A DNA stretch of 21,018 nucleotides. It comes from Ruminococcus sp. UBA4385. GTDB taxonomy: Bacteria > Bacillota_A > Clostridia > Oscillospirales > Ruminococcaceae. Each line of letters begins with the position of its first letter. Positions within the stretch are counted from its first letter, which is position 1. A program made the position numbers and the translations under genes. The DNA is taken from positions 1 to 21,018 of the forward strand of contig DGRP01000026.1 in the NCBI GenBank assembly GCA_002391065.1, read 5' to 3'. A model generated the notes under the pieces. The model did no database searches and was not told where the DNA came from. It saw only the letters and a list, made by a program, of their open reading frames with translations. Positions 1-7,341 of this stretch are shown here, piece after piece.

Positions 1-11
1 GAGGTGCCGAA

Positions 12-161
12 ATGAGAGTAAAGATTACACTTGCTTGTACAGAGTGTAAGCAGAGAAACTACAACACCAAGAAGAACAAGAAGAATGATCCTGACAGACT
101 TGAAATGAAGAAGTATTGCAAGTTCTGTAAGAAACACACTCTTCACAAAGAGACCAAGTAA
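12..161 (+). CDS. rpmG: 50S ribosomal protein L33
   Basis: Small protein of the large ribosomal subunit, 49 residues, the usual length for L33. It begins [12 protein letters not shown] and carries a complete zinc ribbon: Cys9 and Cys12 (CTEC) pair with Cys36 and Cys39 (CKFC). This is therefore the zinc-binding (C+) form of L33. A GAGGTG ribosome binding site lies at 1-6, five bases before the ATG. It is followed 17 bases later by secE, the common Firmicute order rpmG-secE-nusG, and is probably co-transcribed with them; its promoter would lie outside the window. The gene is complete here. Confidence 0.96.
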   Translation: MRVKITLACTECKQRNYNTKKNKKNDPDRLEMKKYCKFCKKHTLHKETK

Positions 162-178
162 GGCTGAGAGGTGCGCAC

Positions 179-427
179 ATGGCTAAGAAGGACAATGACG
201 CAAAAACCTCGAAGAAGACTCCCGAAAGGAAGAAAAAGGGCGGAATAAGAAAATGGTTCCGTGAGTTGAGAGCTGAAATGAAGAAGGTCGTATGGCCGAC
301 AAGAAAGCAGGTCGTCAACAATACGGGAGTTGTACTGACGGTAATGGCGGTAATGGCGCTGTTTCTGTTCGGAGTAGACTCAGGTCTCGGAGCTGCTATA
401 CAGGCGATCTTAAAGATCGGTGCGTAA
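179..427 (+). CDS. secE: Preprotein translocase subunit SecE
   Basis: Essential small membrane subunit that clamps SecY in the SecYEG protein-export channel of the cytoplasmic membrane. The 82-residue product has the short single-span form typical of Firmicutes: a very basic N-terminus (about residues 1-25), the amphipathic stretch WFRELRAEMKKVVWPTRKQV (about 26-45) that is the family signature, then one transmembrane helix (about 48-75). A GAGAGGTG ribosome binding site at 166-173 supports this start. It sits between rpmG and nusG, 48 bases before the latter. Confidence 0.96.
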   Translation: MAKKDNDAKTSKKTPERKKKGGIRKWFRELRAEMKKVVWPTRKQVVNNTGVVLTVMAVMALFLFGVDSGLGAAIQAILKIGA

Positions 428-475
428 GCAGTAAGGGTTTTCGGACGCATCAATATTACGGAGGTAGGATAAACA

Positions 476-1006
476 ATGGCAGAAGAAGCAAAATGGTATG
501 TCGTTCATACCTACTCGGGCTATGAGAACAAGGTAAAGCAGAATATTGAGAAGGTCGTAGAGAACCGTAAGCTTCAGGAGCTTATCCCTGAGGTCAGGAT
601 ACCGGTTGAGCTGGTAACTGAGGTCAAGGACAATAAGACGACTGAGGTTGAAAAAAAGCTTTTTCCAAGCTATGTACTCGTTAAGATGATACTGACAGAC
701 GACTCATGGTATATCGTAAGGAACACCAGAGGCGTTACAGGCTTTGTAGGTCCTGCATCGAAGCCCGTTCCCCTTTCTGACAGAGAGGTAGCGGCACTCG
801 GAGTAGAGGCTAAGAAGTCGGCAGTTGTTGAGGTCAGCTTCAAGATCGGTGATACTGTTACTGTTACAGCAGGCTCGTTTGAGGGCTTTACAGGTACAGT
901 TGACAGCCTCGATATGGAAGCTCAGACAGCAGATGTCAGGGTATCAATGTTCGGAAGAGAGACTACGGTATCGCTTCCGCTTACACAGATCAAAACAGAG
1001 GGCTAA
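476..1006 (+). CDS. nusG: Transcription termination/antitermination factor NusG
   Basis: Transcription elongation factor that binds RNA polymerase and couples it to translation or termination. The 176-residue product begins with the NGN domain (KWYVVHTYSGYENKV at about 6-20, KLFPSYVLVKM at 61-71, VRNTRGVTGFVG at 81-92) and ends with a KOW domain (about 122-173, VTVTAGSFEGFTGTV). Length and motifs are normal. GGAGGT about nine bases before the ATG supports the start. It lies in the conserved secE-nusG-rplK order; the 120 bases to rplK hold a structured leader. Confidence 0.97.
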   Translation: MAEEAKWYVVHTYSGYENKVKQNIEKVVENRKLQELIPEVRIPVELVTEVKDNKTTEVEKKLFPSYVLVKMILTDDSWYIVRNTRGVTGFVGPASKPVPLSDREVAALGVEAKKSAVVEVSFKIGDTVTVTAGSFEGFTGTVDSLDMEAQTADVRVSMFGRETTVSLPLTQIKTEG

Positions 1007-1030
1007 GCTGAGAAAAGGCAGTCATTCGCA

Positions 1031-1105
1031 TTGGAAGCAAGGCGTTAATACGCAGAAATATACGCTTCCAAAAACGTGGGAGAGCTTTAACGCTCGCCTT
1101 ACCAC
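1031..1105 (+). promoter_or_regulatory. Structured rplK-rplA leader, probable L1-binding autoregulatory site
   Basis: The nusG-rplK spacer holds two RNA structures. The first is an 8-base-pair stem TTGGAAGC (1031-1038) with GCTTCCAA (1064-1071), enclosing a small GCGT-TAAT-ACGC hairpin (1042-1053). The second (1076-1105) starts GTGGGAGAGC and ends ACCAC: GTGG pairs with CCAC and GAGC with GCTC, separated by an unequal internal loop. Two short helices around an asymmetric loop just before rplK match what is known of the L1 translational operator, which mimics the L1 site of 23S rRNA. The pairings are seen; L1 binding is inferred from position and shape. Confidence 0.55.
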
Positions 1106-1126
1106 TTAATTATGGAGGTGCAAATA

Positions 1127-1552
1127 ATGGCACAGAAGGTAGTAGGCTATATCAAGCTTCAGATCCCGGCAGGAAAGGCAACTCCTGCTCCCCCGGTTGG
1201 TCCGGCACTCGGTCAGCACGGTGTAAACATTATGGCATTCACAAAGGATTTCAACGAGAGAACCAAGAACGATATCGGTCTTATCATTCCTGTTGTAATC
1301 ACAGTTTATGCTGACAGATCATTCACATTCATCACTAAGACTCCTCCTGCAGCAGTTCTTATCAAGAAGGCTTGCAAGATCGAGTCCGGTTCTGGTGTGC
1401 CTAACAAGACTAAGGTCGCTAAGATCAGCAAGGCTGACGTACAGAAGATCGCTGAGCAGAAGATGCCCGATCTTAATGCAGCTAACATTGAGAGCGCTAT
1501 GAGCATGATCGCAGGTACCTGCAGATCTATGGGCGTAGTTGTTGAGGACTAA
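1127..1552 (+). CDS. rplK: 50S ribosomal protein L11
   Basis: Ribosomal protein of the GTPase-associated centre that binds 23S rRNA and is needed for factor-dependent GTP hydrolysis. The start at 1127 gives [20 protein letters not shown] and 141 residues, the standard length; an upstream in-frame ATG at 1112 is rejected because the GGAGGT ribosome binding site (1114-1119) lies after it. The N-terminal domain includes the proline-rich [18 protein letters not shown] stretch, and the C-terminal RNA-binding domain ends ...[12 protein letters not shown]. The gene is 15 bases before rplA and presumably co-transcribed with it. Confidence 0.97.
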   Translation: MAQKVVGYIKLQIPAGKATPAPPVGPALGQHGVNIMAFTKDFNERTKNDIGLIIPVVITVYADRSFTFITKTPPAAVLIKKACKIESGSGVPNKTKVAKISKADVQKIAEQKMPDLNAANIESAMSMIAGTCRSMGVVVED

Positions 1553-1567
1553 GGGAGGTAAAGTAGT

Positions 1568-2263
1568 ATGAAGCATGGAAAGAAATATGTTGATGCTGCA
1601 AAGACCATCGACAGATCCAAGCAGTATGACGCTCCCGAGGCTCTTGAGCTTGCAGCTGCGGGTGCAAAGGCAAAGTTCGATGAGACTATCGAGCTTCACA
1701 TTCGTCTCGGTGTTGACTCCAGACACGCTGATCAGCAGGTAAGAGGCGCAGTTGTTCTTCCTAACGGAACAGGTAAGAAGGTAAGAGTTCTTGTATTCTG
1801 CAAGGAAGAGAAGTATGATGACGCTAAGGCAGCAGGCGCTGACTATGTAGGCGGAATGGATCTCGTTGAGAAGATCACAAAGGAAAACTGGATGGATTTT
1901 GACGTTGTAGTTGCATCGCCTGACATGATGGGCGTTGTAGGACGTCTCGGTAAGGTACTCGGACCAAGAGGTCTTATGCCTAACCCGAAGGCAGGTACTG
2001 TAACTCCTGACGTTGCTAAGGCTGTAACAGATGCTAAGGCAGGTAAGATCGAGTACAGACTTGACAAGACCAACATCATTCACTGCCCGATAGGCAAGGC
2101 TTCATTCGGTAAGGAGAAGCTTGAGCAGAACTTCGATACACTTATGGAAGCTATCGTAAAGGCTAAGCCTACAGCAGCAAAGGGTCAGTATCTCAAGAGC
2201 GTTGTAGTTGCATCTACAATGGGCCCCGGAATCAAGATCAGCACTGCTAAGTACGGCAACTGA
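1568..2263 (+). CDS. rplA: 50S ribosomal protein L1
   Basis: Large-subunit protein of the mobile L1 stalk, which also usually represses its own rplK-rplA mRNA. The product has 231 residues, a normal length. Recognisable landmarks are the N-terminal [35 protein letters not shown], the conserved [21 protein letters not shown] (about 126-146), and a C-terminal [21 protein letters not shown] ribosome binding site precedes the ATG. It is the last gene of this unit: a strong terminator follows and the next gene is on the other strand, so rplJ and rplL are not next to it as they often are. Confidence 0.97.
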   Translation: MKHGKKYVDAAKTIDRSKQYDAPEALELAAAGAKAKFDETIELHIRLGVDSRHADQQVRGAVVLPNGTGKKVRVLVFCKEEKYDDAKAAGADYVGGMDLVEKITKENWMDFDVVVASPDMMGVVGRLGKVLGPRGLMPNPKAGTVTPDVAKAVTDAKAGKIEYRLDKTNIIHCPIGKASFGKEKLEQNFDTLMEAIVKAKPTAAKGQYLKSVVVASTMGPGIKISTAKYGN

Positions 2264-2277
2264 TCAAAAGCAATAAT

Positions 2278-2310
2278 AAAGAGGATCGCTTGGTGCGGTC
2301 CTCTTTTTTG
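2278..2310. terminator. Bidirectional intrinsic terminator between rplA and hisA
   Basis: The hairpin arms AAGAGGA-CGC and GCG-TCCTCTT surround a TTGGT loop and are followed on the plus strand by a run of six T. Read on the minus strand the hairpin is followed by a T-rich stretch as well, so it can end both rplA and the convergent hisA transcript. Confidence 0.9.
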
Positions 2311-3084
2311 TTATCTTCCTTTTTGTGCGACCTCTTCAAAGTCGAGCTTTCCCCCGAAAATGTCAAGTGCACTGCCGACAGTGAAGTCTATCTTCCCGAG
2401 CCCAAGACGCTTTATCTCGTCTATCTCCTCCATTTCGGAGATGCCGCCTGCATAGGTGGCCGGAATTTCACAGCACCGAGCCATAAGGCTCACAAGCTCA
2501 CGCTCTATTCCGCTTTGCCTGCCCTCGCTGTCAACTCCGTGTATAAGAAGCTCCGCACAGGTGCTTTGAAGCGCCCTTATCGTCTGCTCGTTTACTTCAA
2601 CGTCGGTGAATTTCTGCCAGCGATCTGTAACGATGTAGTATTTACCGTCTCGCTTTCGGCAGGAAAGGTCGAGCACCAGCCTGTCTTTTCCTACAGCCCT
2701 CACCATTTTGCTGAGATTTGCTTCATTAAGCTGACCGTCCTTGAAAACAAAGCTTGTCACAATAACGTGCGATGCGCCAAGCTCTAAGAAACCCTCGGCA
2801 TTCTGATCGTTTATACCGCCTCCGAGCTGAAAGCCCTGAGGATATGCAGAGAGCGCAAGCCTTGCCTGCCCGCAGTCAGCTTCATAGTACTCGCTCCCGA
2901 CAGGGTTGAGTATTATTATATGTCCGCCGGAGAGCCCACGGCTTTTGTAGAGCTCTCCATAGTAAGCGCCGTCAAGGTCGGAAACAAAGTTATCGGTTGC
3001 AAAACCGCCCTCATCACGGAGAGAACCTCCGACTATCTGCTTTACTTTTCCGTTATGAATGTCAACACAAGGTCTGAATTTCAT
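2311..3084 (-). CDS. hisA: HisA, eukaryotic-type ProFAR isomerase
   Basis: Histidine biosynthesis isomerase that turns ProFAR into PRFAR (fourth step), a cytosolic TIM barrel of 257 residues. Catalytic-type aspartates are visible at D8 (CVDIHNGKVKQIVGG) and D139 (LVLDLSCRKRDGKYY); phosphate-binding loops are QLGGGIND (86-93) and FTVGSALDIFGG (234-245). These motifs match the yeast HIS6 kind of HisA (CIDLHNGEVKQIVGG, VVDLSCR, GSSLDIFGG) far better than ordinary bacterial HisA. No other his genes are adjacent. A GAAAGGA ribosome binding site precedes the ATG. It starts 15 bases after the lipoprotein gene, so the two are probably one transcript. Function is secure; the eukaryote-like subfamily is judged from memory of the yeast sequence. 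Confidence 0.93.
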   Translation of the reverse strand: MKFRPCVDIHNGKVKQIVGGSLRDEGGFATDNFVSDLDGAYYGELYKSRGLSGGHIIILNPVGSEYYEADCGQARLALSAYPQGFQLGGGINDQNAEGFLELGASHVIVTSFVFKDGQLNEANLSKMVRAVGKDRLVLDLSCRKRDGKYYIVTDRWQKFTDVEVNEQTIRALQSTCAELLIHGVDSEGRQSGIERELVSLMARCCEIPATYAGGISEMEEIDEIKRLGLGKIDFTVGSALDIFGGKLDFEEVAQKGR

Positions 3085-3099
3085 GTTTCTGTCCTTTCA

Positions 3100-4119
3100 T
3101 TATGCATTTACTCCGTAGATTAACAGATACTTTTCTCCCTCAACCTCGGTAACTGTAATTTTCAGAAACTCAAGCTCTTCATGGCTGAGCCCCGATAAAG
3201 CATCAGTAAGCATATTCATAAGCTCTGATTTGTCATTTTTATTAAAGCTGCTCGGAAAGACAGCCTTTTTAGGCTCATCCTCAATACTGAGCCCCTTTAC
3301 TTTGAATGAGCCGTCACGGCGCATATTCTGAGAAAGCTCCTTAATATAGTCGGGAAGCTCTTCTAAGCTTTCAAGCTCCCGACAGCTGTGTACAGTGTAG
3401 CTGTATTCATAGCTGTTCGCTGTGGGTACATCAACTGTGTTCCAGTTATGCTCTTCAAGCATCAGCTTGTCGGTGACGTTAAAGTAGGTGTGGCGGACAG
3501 GTCTGTTTGTCTTGTCAGGAACAGGGTCGTCCCAGGTGACATCAACATGATACCATTTATCATCAAGGCAGACCATGTTCCATGCGTGCTCTTCTCCGTC
3601 ATGTGCTGTCGAATGAATAGTCTGACAGCTTATTCCCAGCATATCCATAAACATCTGGAAAGTGGTCGCATAGCCTGCACAGATACATCTGCCCTCGAAA
3701 AGTGCTCCGTAAGGGTCACGGTTGTGCTCAGACGGTGCAGATATAGCATTCAGGTTTTCCTCATCGTAGGTAACGTTCCTGACCAGCCAGTCATGTATTG
3801 CAAGTTCCTTGTCATAGTCGCTCATATCATCGGTGATAGCTTCGGCAATAACCTCTTTTGCTTTTTCAAGAATGGCCGATTGCATCTCATTAAGCCCTGC
3901 CGGATCTGCACTCAGATATGCCTGACTTATAGGCGCTGTATCATAAAGCTCCTCGGGTTCGGGCTCAGGCTCTGGAGGGAGCTTTGACTCGGTGCTTGCA
4001 GTTATCGTTACTTTCGGTGCAGTTGTCTGAATCCGACTGCTTTCAGAAGCAGGCTCGTTCTCAGTGCAGGCACTCAGAAAAAGTATTGAAATAATAAGCG
4101 CTGAAAGCATTTTTTTCAT
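3100..4119 (-). CDS. Transglutaminase-like domain lipoprotein
   Basis: Predicted cell-surface lipoprotein of 339 residues. It has a lysine start (MKKM), a hydrophobic helix and a lipobox LSAC with the modified Cys at 18, then a low-complexity Pro/Glu/Thr linker (about 25-60). The transglutaminase-like core follows: catalytic-type Cys147 in ICAGYATTF, His179 in EEHAWNMV and Asp193 in WYHVDVTWDDP, the full Cys-His-Asp triad, so the domain is probably active as a protease or peptide-modifying enzyme; the substrate is unknown. The C-terminal 120 residues match nothing I recognise. An in-frame start 21 bases upstream is rejected because an AAGGGGGAC ribosome binding site lies just before the ATG at 4119. 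Confidence 0.85.
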   Translation of the reverse strand: MKKMLSALIISILFLSACTENEPASESSRIQTTAPKVTITASTESKLPPEPEPEPEELYDTAPISQAYLSADPAGLNEMQSAILEKAKEVIAEAITDDMSDYDKELAIHDWLVRNVTYDEENLNAISAPSEHNRDPYGALFEGRCICAGYATTFQMFMDMLGISCQTIHSTAHDGEEHAWNMVCLDDKWYHVDVTWDDPVPDKTNRPVRHTYFNVTDKLMLEEHNWNTVDVPTANSYEYSYTVHSCRELESLEELPDYIKELSQNMRRDGSFKVKGLSIEDEPKKAVFPSSFNKNDKSELMNMLTDALSGLSHEELEFLKITVTEVEGEKYLLIYGVNA

Positions 4120-4149
4120 GCTCTGTCCCCCTTGCACCAAGATATGAAT

Positions 4150-4178
4150 ATTATATCACAAAAGGCGGTCATTGTAAA
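4150..4178 (-). promoter_or_regulatory. Promoter for the lipoprotein-hisA unit
   Basis: On the minus strand a -35 box TTTACA (4173-4178) and a -10 box TATAAT (4150-4155) are separated by exactly 17 bases, about 30 bases before the lipoprotein start. It is back-to-back with the rimM promoter, without overlap. Confidence 0.8.
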
Positions 4179-4189
4179 GCAAAAAATGC

Positions 4190-4218
4190 TTGAAAAGCTC
4201 AGTCGTCTATGCTATAAT
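4190..4218 (+). promoter_or_regulatory. Promoter for rimM-trmD
   Basis: The -35 box TTGAAA (4190-4195) and -10 box TATAAT (4213-4218) are 17 bases apart, a near-consensus vegetative promoter about 30 bases before the rimM start codon. Confidence 0.85.
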
Positions 4219-4248
4219 AATAGGGACTAAAACGAACGGAGTGAGTTC

Positions 4249-4755
4249 ATGAGCGAAAAGAAGCTTCTTGAAGCAGGAAAGATAGTGACTGTTTTCGGCC
4301 TGAAGGGTGAGGTCAAGGTACAGCCGTGGTGCGATACCCCTGATTTTCTGTGCGAGTTTGACACTCTCTATTACAAAAGCGGAACACCCGTAAATGTAGA
4401 GCGTTCAAGAGTTCAGAAGAATATGGTCATTATGAAAATAGAGGGGACAGATTCGGTAGAGGAGGCCCAGAAACTCAGAAACCGTGTTCTCTATATCGAC
4501 CGTGATGATGTTGAGCTTGACGAGGGCTGTTATTTTATTCAGGACCTTATCGGTCTTACGGTTATAGAATCAAAGGACGGCAAGGTATACGGCAGGCTTT
4601 CAGATGTCAGCCAGACGGGCGCTAACGATGTTTATCATATCAAAGCCGAGGACGGAAAAGAGTACCTTATTCCCGCAATACCCGAGGTTATCGACAATAT
4701 CGACCTTGAGGGCGGAATAATGAAAATAACGGCTCTTGACGGCCTGTTTGATTAG
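4249..4755 (+). CDS. rimM: Ribosome maturation factor RimM
   Basis: Cytosolic factor for 16S rRNA processing and assembly of the 30S head around S19; 168 residues, a normal length. The N-terminal RimM domain opens with EAGKIVTVFGLKGEVKVQPW (about 9-28), and the C-terminal PRC-barrel is visible as the YFIQDLIGLTV and YLIPAIPEVIDNID segments (about 97-165). A CGGAGTGAG ribosome binding site precedes the ATG. It is 10 bases before trmD, the classical partner. The rpsP gene, usually just upstream in the rpsP-rimM-trmD-rplS cluster, is absent: rimM has its own promoter here. Confidence 0.96.
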   Translation: MSEKKLLEAGKIVTVFGLKGEVKVQPWCDTPDFLCEFDTLYYKSGTPVNVERSRVQKNMVIMKIEGTDSVEEAQKLRNRVLYIDRDDVELDEGCYFIQDLIGLTVIESKDGKVYGRLSDVSQTGANDVYHIKAEDGKEYLIPAIPEVIDNIDLEGGIMKITALDGLFD

Positions 4756-4765
4756 GGGTGAGCCT

Positions 4766-5500
4766 ATGAGAATAGATATTGCAACCCTTTTTCCCGAAAT
4801 GCTTGAAAACTACCTCGGGGAGAGCATAGTCGGCAGAGCCCGTAAGAAAGGCGTGTTTGAGCTTCAGTGTCATAATATCAGAGACTACACCGAGGACAAG
4901 CACCGCCGTGTTGACGATACGCCCTACAGCGAGCGTCAGGGAATGCTCATGCAGTGCGAGCCTATAATGAACTGCTATAAGGCTGTAGCAGGTGAGAGAA
5001 AGCCGCACGTTATCTTTATGTCGCCTCAGGGTAAGACCCTCACTCAGAAGCGTGCAAGGGAGCTTGCTCAGATGGACGACCTGTTTATTCTCTGCGGACA
5101 TTATGAGGGCGTAGATCAGCGTATTCTCGATAGGATCGTTGATGAGGAGATCTCTGTAGGCGACTATGTGCTTACAGGCGGAGAGCTTCCTGCGCTTGTG
5201 CTTGTGGACTGTGTAGTAAGAATGCTTGAGGGTACGCTCTCGCAGACCGACTGCTATGAAGATGAGAGCCACTACAGCGCCCTTCTGGAGTATCCGCAGT
5301 ACACAAGACCTGAGGTCTGGGAGGGCGAAAAAGTGCCTGAGGTGCTGCTTTCGGGAGATCATGCGAAAATCTCTGCATGGAGACGTGAACAACAGATCAT
5401 AACAACGTGGAAAAAGCGTCCCGAGCTCCTTGAAAAGGCGTCTCTGACCCACGATGATTTAGCAATTATACACAAATTGAACAAGGGTGAAATCGGTTAA
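4766..5500 (+). CDS. trmD: tRNA (guanine-37-N1)-methyltransferase
   Basis: Methylates G37 next to the anticodon using S-adenosylmethionine, preventing +1 frameshifts. The product has 244 residues, starting MRIDIATLFPEM, which is the usual N-terminus; an upstream in-frame start at 4736 lies inside rimM and is rejected. The trefoil-knot SAM site is intact: the FMSPQGKTLTQ loop (about 83-93), LFILCGHYEGVDQRI (about 105-119) and SVGDYVLTGGELPAL (about 130-144). AGGGGTGAG before the ATG is the ribosome binding site. No terminator is evident downstream and rplS is not the next gene. Confidence 0.97.
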   Translation: MRIDIATLFPEMLENYLGESIVGRARKKGVFELQCHNIRDYTEDKHRRVDDTPYSERQGMLMQCEPIMNCYKAVAGERKPHVIFMSPQGKTLTQKRARELAQMDDLFILCGHYEGVDQRILDRIVDEEISVGDYVLTGGELPALVLVDCVVRMLEGTLSQTDCYEDESHYSALLEYPQYTRPEVWEGEKVPEVLLSGDHAKISAWRREQQIITTWKKRPELLEKASLTHDDLAIIHKLNKGEIG

Positions 5501-5671
5501 TCGACGAAGTTTTCAACATTTTCAACAGATTTGTTAAAAAGATTTGTACAAAGTGATACATAAAAGCGTTTCGTTTCGTTAAAATTGCAAAAGATAAAGT
5601 GAACTTGGTGAAAGTAAATGAGCAAAATGACAAAAAATCGGAGAAATACGATTGTTTGTCTAAAATTTGCG
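5501..5671. other. AT-rich spacer between trmD and the HPr promoter
   Basis: No credible gene is seen here. The start (5510-5535) holds two TTTTCAACA copies, a motif repeated in the large noncoding region near 14150-14260. A short 60-codon frame at 5599-5781 is not supported: it has no good ribosome binding site and contains the HPr promoter. Confidence 0.6.
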
Positions 5672-5700
5672 TTGACGAAAATGGATTTGTCGAGTATAAT
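5672..5700 (+). promoter_or_regulatory. Promoter for the HPr gene
   Basis: The -35 box TTGACG (5672-5677) and -10 box TATAAT (5695-5700) have a 17-base spacer. Initiation near 5707 would leave an untranslated leader of roughly 95 bases before the HPr start, long enough to carry some regulation, though I see no clear hairpin in it. Confidence 0.85.
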
Positions 5701-5803
5701 ATTGTTATCAGGGTGAATAATAGCGTGGTGTATACTGCGCATACCTTGGAAGAGAAAAATATACGGAAAACGAAATTATAATTATGAAATGGAGAGATCG
5801 GTT

Positions 5804-6076
5804 ATGTTCGTTAAAGACGTTGTAGTTCAGAATCAGGTCGGCCTTCACGCTCGTCCTGCAACTTTCTTCATCCAGAAGGCAAATGAGTTCAAGTCCTCTA
5901 TCTGGGTTGAGAAGGAGGAGAGAAGAGTCAACGCTAAGAGCCTGCTTGGTATCCTTTCACTCGGCATTGTAGGCGGTACCTCTATCAGGATCATTGCTGA
6001 CGGCCCCGATGAGGAGGCAGCAGTAGGCGGCCTTGTTGATCTGGTTGACAGCGGTTTTGCAGAGGGAGCAAGATAA
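5804..6076 (+). CDS. ptsH: Phosphocarrier protein HPr
   Basis: Phosphorelay protein of the sugar phosphotransferase system and, in Firmicutes, cofactor for catabolite repression by CcpA. The 90-residue product has both diagnostic residues at canonical positions: His15 in NQVGLHARPAT (phosphorylated by enzyme I) and Ser46 in VNAKSLLGILSLG (phosphorylated by HPr kinase). His15 excludes Crh. The start at 5804 is preferred over one 15 bases upstream because GGAGAG (5791-5796) sits at the right distance. It stands alone, with its own promoter and terminator and no ptsI or sugar permease nearby, so it may act mainly as a regulator; that last point is inference. Confidence 0.93.
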   Translation: MFVKDVVVQNQVGLHARPATFFIQKANEFKSSIWVEKEERRVNAKSLLGILSLGIVGGTSIRIIADGPDEEAAVGGLVDLVDSGFAEGAR

Positions 6077-6113
6077 GCGTCATTGCATTTCAGAAATGAG
6101 TGTTAATACAGAT

Positions 6114-6145
6114 AATCTTCGCAGGACACCTGCGGAGATTTTTTG
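6114..6145 (+). terminator. Terminator after HPr
   Basis: The arms AATCT-CGCAGG and CCTGCG-AGATT form a 12-base-pair stem with one mismatch around an ACA loop, followed by six T. Confidence 0.88.
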
Positions 6146-6202
6146 TTTATATAAGGCTCTGATTTTTTGGTGAATTCGCCTATTACATCAAGCTTTTAAA
6201 AG

Positions 6203-6211
6203 TGGTATAAT
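6203..6211 (+). promoter_or_regulatory. Extended -10 promoter for the CarD-family gene
   Basis: TGGTATAAT at 6203-6211 is a perfect extended -10 element (TGnTATAAT); the matching -35 position (6183-6188, TTACAT) is poor, as often seen with extended -10 promoters. It lies about 50 bases before the start codon. Confidence 0.7.
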
Positions 6212-6262
6212 AATATCGGACAGTTATGATTTGAGGATTATACCTCGGAGAAAGGAGCAGTA

Positions 6263-6769
6263 ATGTTTAAGCAGGGCGATGTGGTATCCTACGGAGCAAC
6301 AGGAGTTTGCCGTATTTCAGGGGAGTGCATACAGAAGGTAAAGGGGGAGAACAGGAAGTATCTTACGTTAAAGCCTGTGTATTCTCCGAATTCAACAGTG
6401 TATGTGCCTCTCGACAATGAGGAGCTGCTTGGCAAGGTTAAAAACCTCATGACAGATGAGGATGCCAAGGCGCTGATACAGGAGTTACCGCAGAGTGAGA
6501 CCTCATGGATAGACAATGACGCAAAGAGAACAGAACATTTTACAAAGATAATTGAAGGCGGCAACAGAAAGGAGCTCGCAGAAATGGTGCGTGCTCTCTA
6601 TGTACACAGGCGAGAGCAGCTTTCAAAGGGCAAAAGGCTGCACGCATCAGATGAGCTGTTTTTCAGAAATGCCGAGAAGATACTCTTTGAGGAGCTTGCA
6701 GCGGCACTGGGTATAGAGCTCGATCAGGTGCTTGATTTTATTGAAAATATGGATAAAAAAGAGGCTTAA
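6263..6769 (+). CDS. carD: CarD-family transcriptional regulator
   Basis: RNA polymerase-binding regulator of the CarD/CdnL family, 168 residues. The N-terminal Tudor-like RNA polymerase interaction domain (about 1-65, FKQGDVVSYGATGVCRI, YLTLKPVYSPNSTVYVPLDN) resembles the TRCF interaction module; the rest is a helical domain (about 70-165, including ELAEMVRALYVHRREQLSKG and the acidic-hydrophobic C-terminus) that in relatives contacts promoter DNA at the upstream edge of the bubble. No zinc finger or HMGA tail is present, so this is the short CdnL-like form. An AAAGGAG ribosome binding site precedes the start. It is a single-gene unit with its own promoter and terminator. Target promoters cannot be inferred from the sequence. 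Confidence 0.9.
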   Translation: MFKQGDVVSYGATGVCRISGECIQKVKGENRKYLTLKPVYSPNSTVYVPLDNEELLGKVKNLMTDEDAKALIQELPQSETSWIDNDAKRTEHFTKIIEGGNRKELAEMVRALYVHRREQLSKGKRLHASDELFFRNAEKILFEELAAALGIELDQVLDFIENMDKKEA

Positions 6770-6776
6770 AGCTAAA

Positions 6777-6814
6777 ACCGCCTGCGGAGCATTTTCCGCA
6801 GGCGGTAAATTTTT
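6777..6814. terminator. Bidirectional terminator between carD and the small membrane protein gene
   Basis: A perfect 12-base-pair GC-rich stem pairs ACCGCCTGCGGA (6777-6788) with TCCGCAGGCGGT (6795-6806) around a 6-base loop. A T-rich tail follows on the plus strand, and TTTT follows on the minus strand, serving the convergent genes. Confidence 0.92.
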
Positions 6815-7310
6815 ATGCATTGTCCTTTTTGTAGATAGCTGCAAAGAAGTACTTGTAGCCCGTGTAGTTGTTCGAGTTCCCCCATTTTACCTGAACCTCA
6901 ACTATGCAGCCGTCAATATCGTCTTTTGGAAGCGTCAGCTTCGGGGACTGCTCAAGTATCTTCGACCCGTCATAGGAATATACCGTGTACAGTACATCAC
7001 CTGTGCGGTTTCCGTTAGCGGTTACGCTCATTTTTTCAAGGAAGAAAACCTCTCCGTTTTTTGAACAGTGTATAGGAACATCAAAGGTGTAAATCGAATC
7101 ATAGCGCTGCTTGACAGTCTTTTCAAGATTGTTCTTTTTTGCTTTTCCGCCGTAGCACCGTTCATAGAGTTCGCCTTCAAGCTCGTATTTATCATCACCG
7201 AGTGTAACAATAAGCTGCCCCTGCTTAGCGGCAGGCTCTCCGGAGGAAATAATGATCCCCGCTGTTACAACAAGCACGGTAAGTATAATAACAAGTATCT
7301 GTCTTTTCAT
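6813..7310 (-). CDS. Small membrane-anchored protein of unknown function
   Basis: I do not recognise a family. The product has 165 residues. It begins MKRQILVIILTVLVVTAGII, a lysine/arginine start and a hydrophobic signal-anchor helix (about 4-24) with no lipobox Cys, so it is probably membrane-tethered with an extracytoplasmic beta-rich domain. The domain has alternating hydrophobic/charged strands, and near the end a WGNSNNYTGYKYFFAAIY stretch (about 142-159), as in small surface beta-sandwiches. The start at 7310 is chosen over one 60 bases upstream because of a GAGAGG site before it and because the promoter -35 box covers the longer start. It is a single-gene unit. Confidence 0.75.
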   Translation of the reverse strand: MKRQILVIILTVLVVTAGIIISSGEPAAKQGQLIVTLGDDKYELEGELYERCYGGKAKKNNLEKTVKQRYDSIYTFDVPIHCSKNGEVFFLEKMSVTANGNRTGDVLYTVYSYDGSKILEQSPKLTLPKDDIDGCIVEVQVKWGNSNNYTGYKYFFAAIYKKDNA

Positions 7311-7341
7311 TAAAATTATCCTCTCAATAGGGTATAAATTT

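Noticed and set aside
1319..2083. Long open frame on the minus strand across rplK-rplA
   Set aside because: It is antisense to two clearly identified ribosomal protein genes, has no ribosome binding site, and its protein has no recognisable domain.
4688..5452. 254-codon minus-strand frame across trmD
   Set aside because: It is a shadow of trmD, which has all its catalytic motifs in the plus frame.
5599..5781. 60-codon plus-strand frame before HPr
   Set aside because: It contains a good TTGACG-17-TATAAT promoter for HPr in its middle, has no convincing ribosome binding site, and resembles no family.
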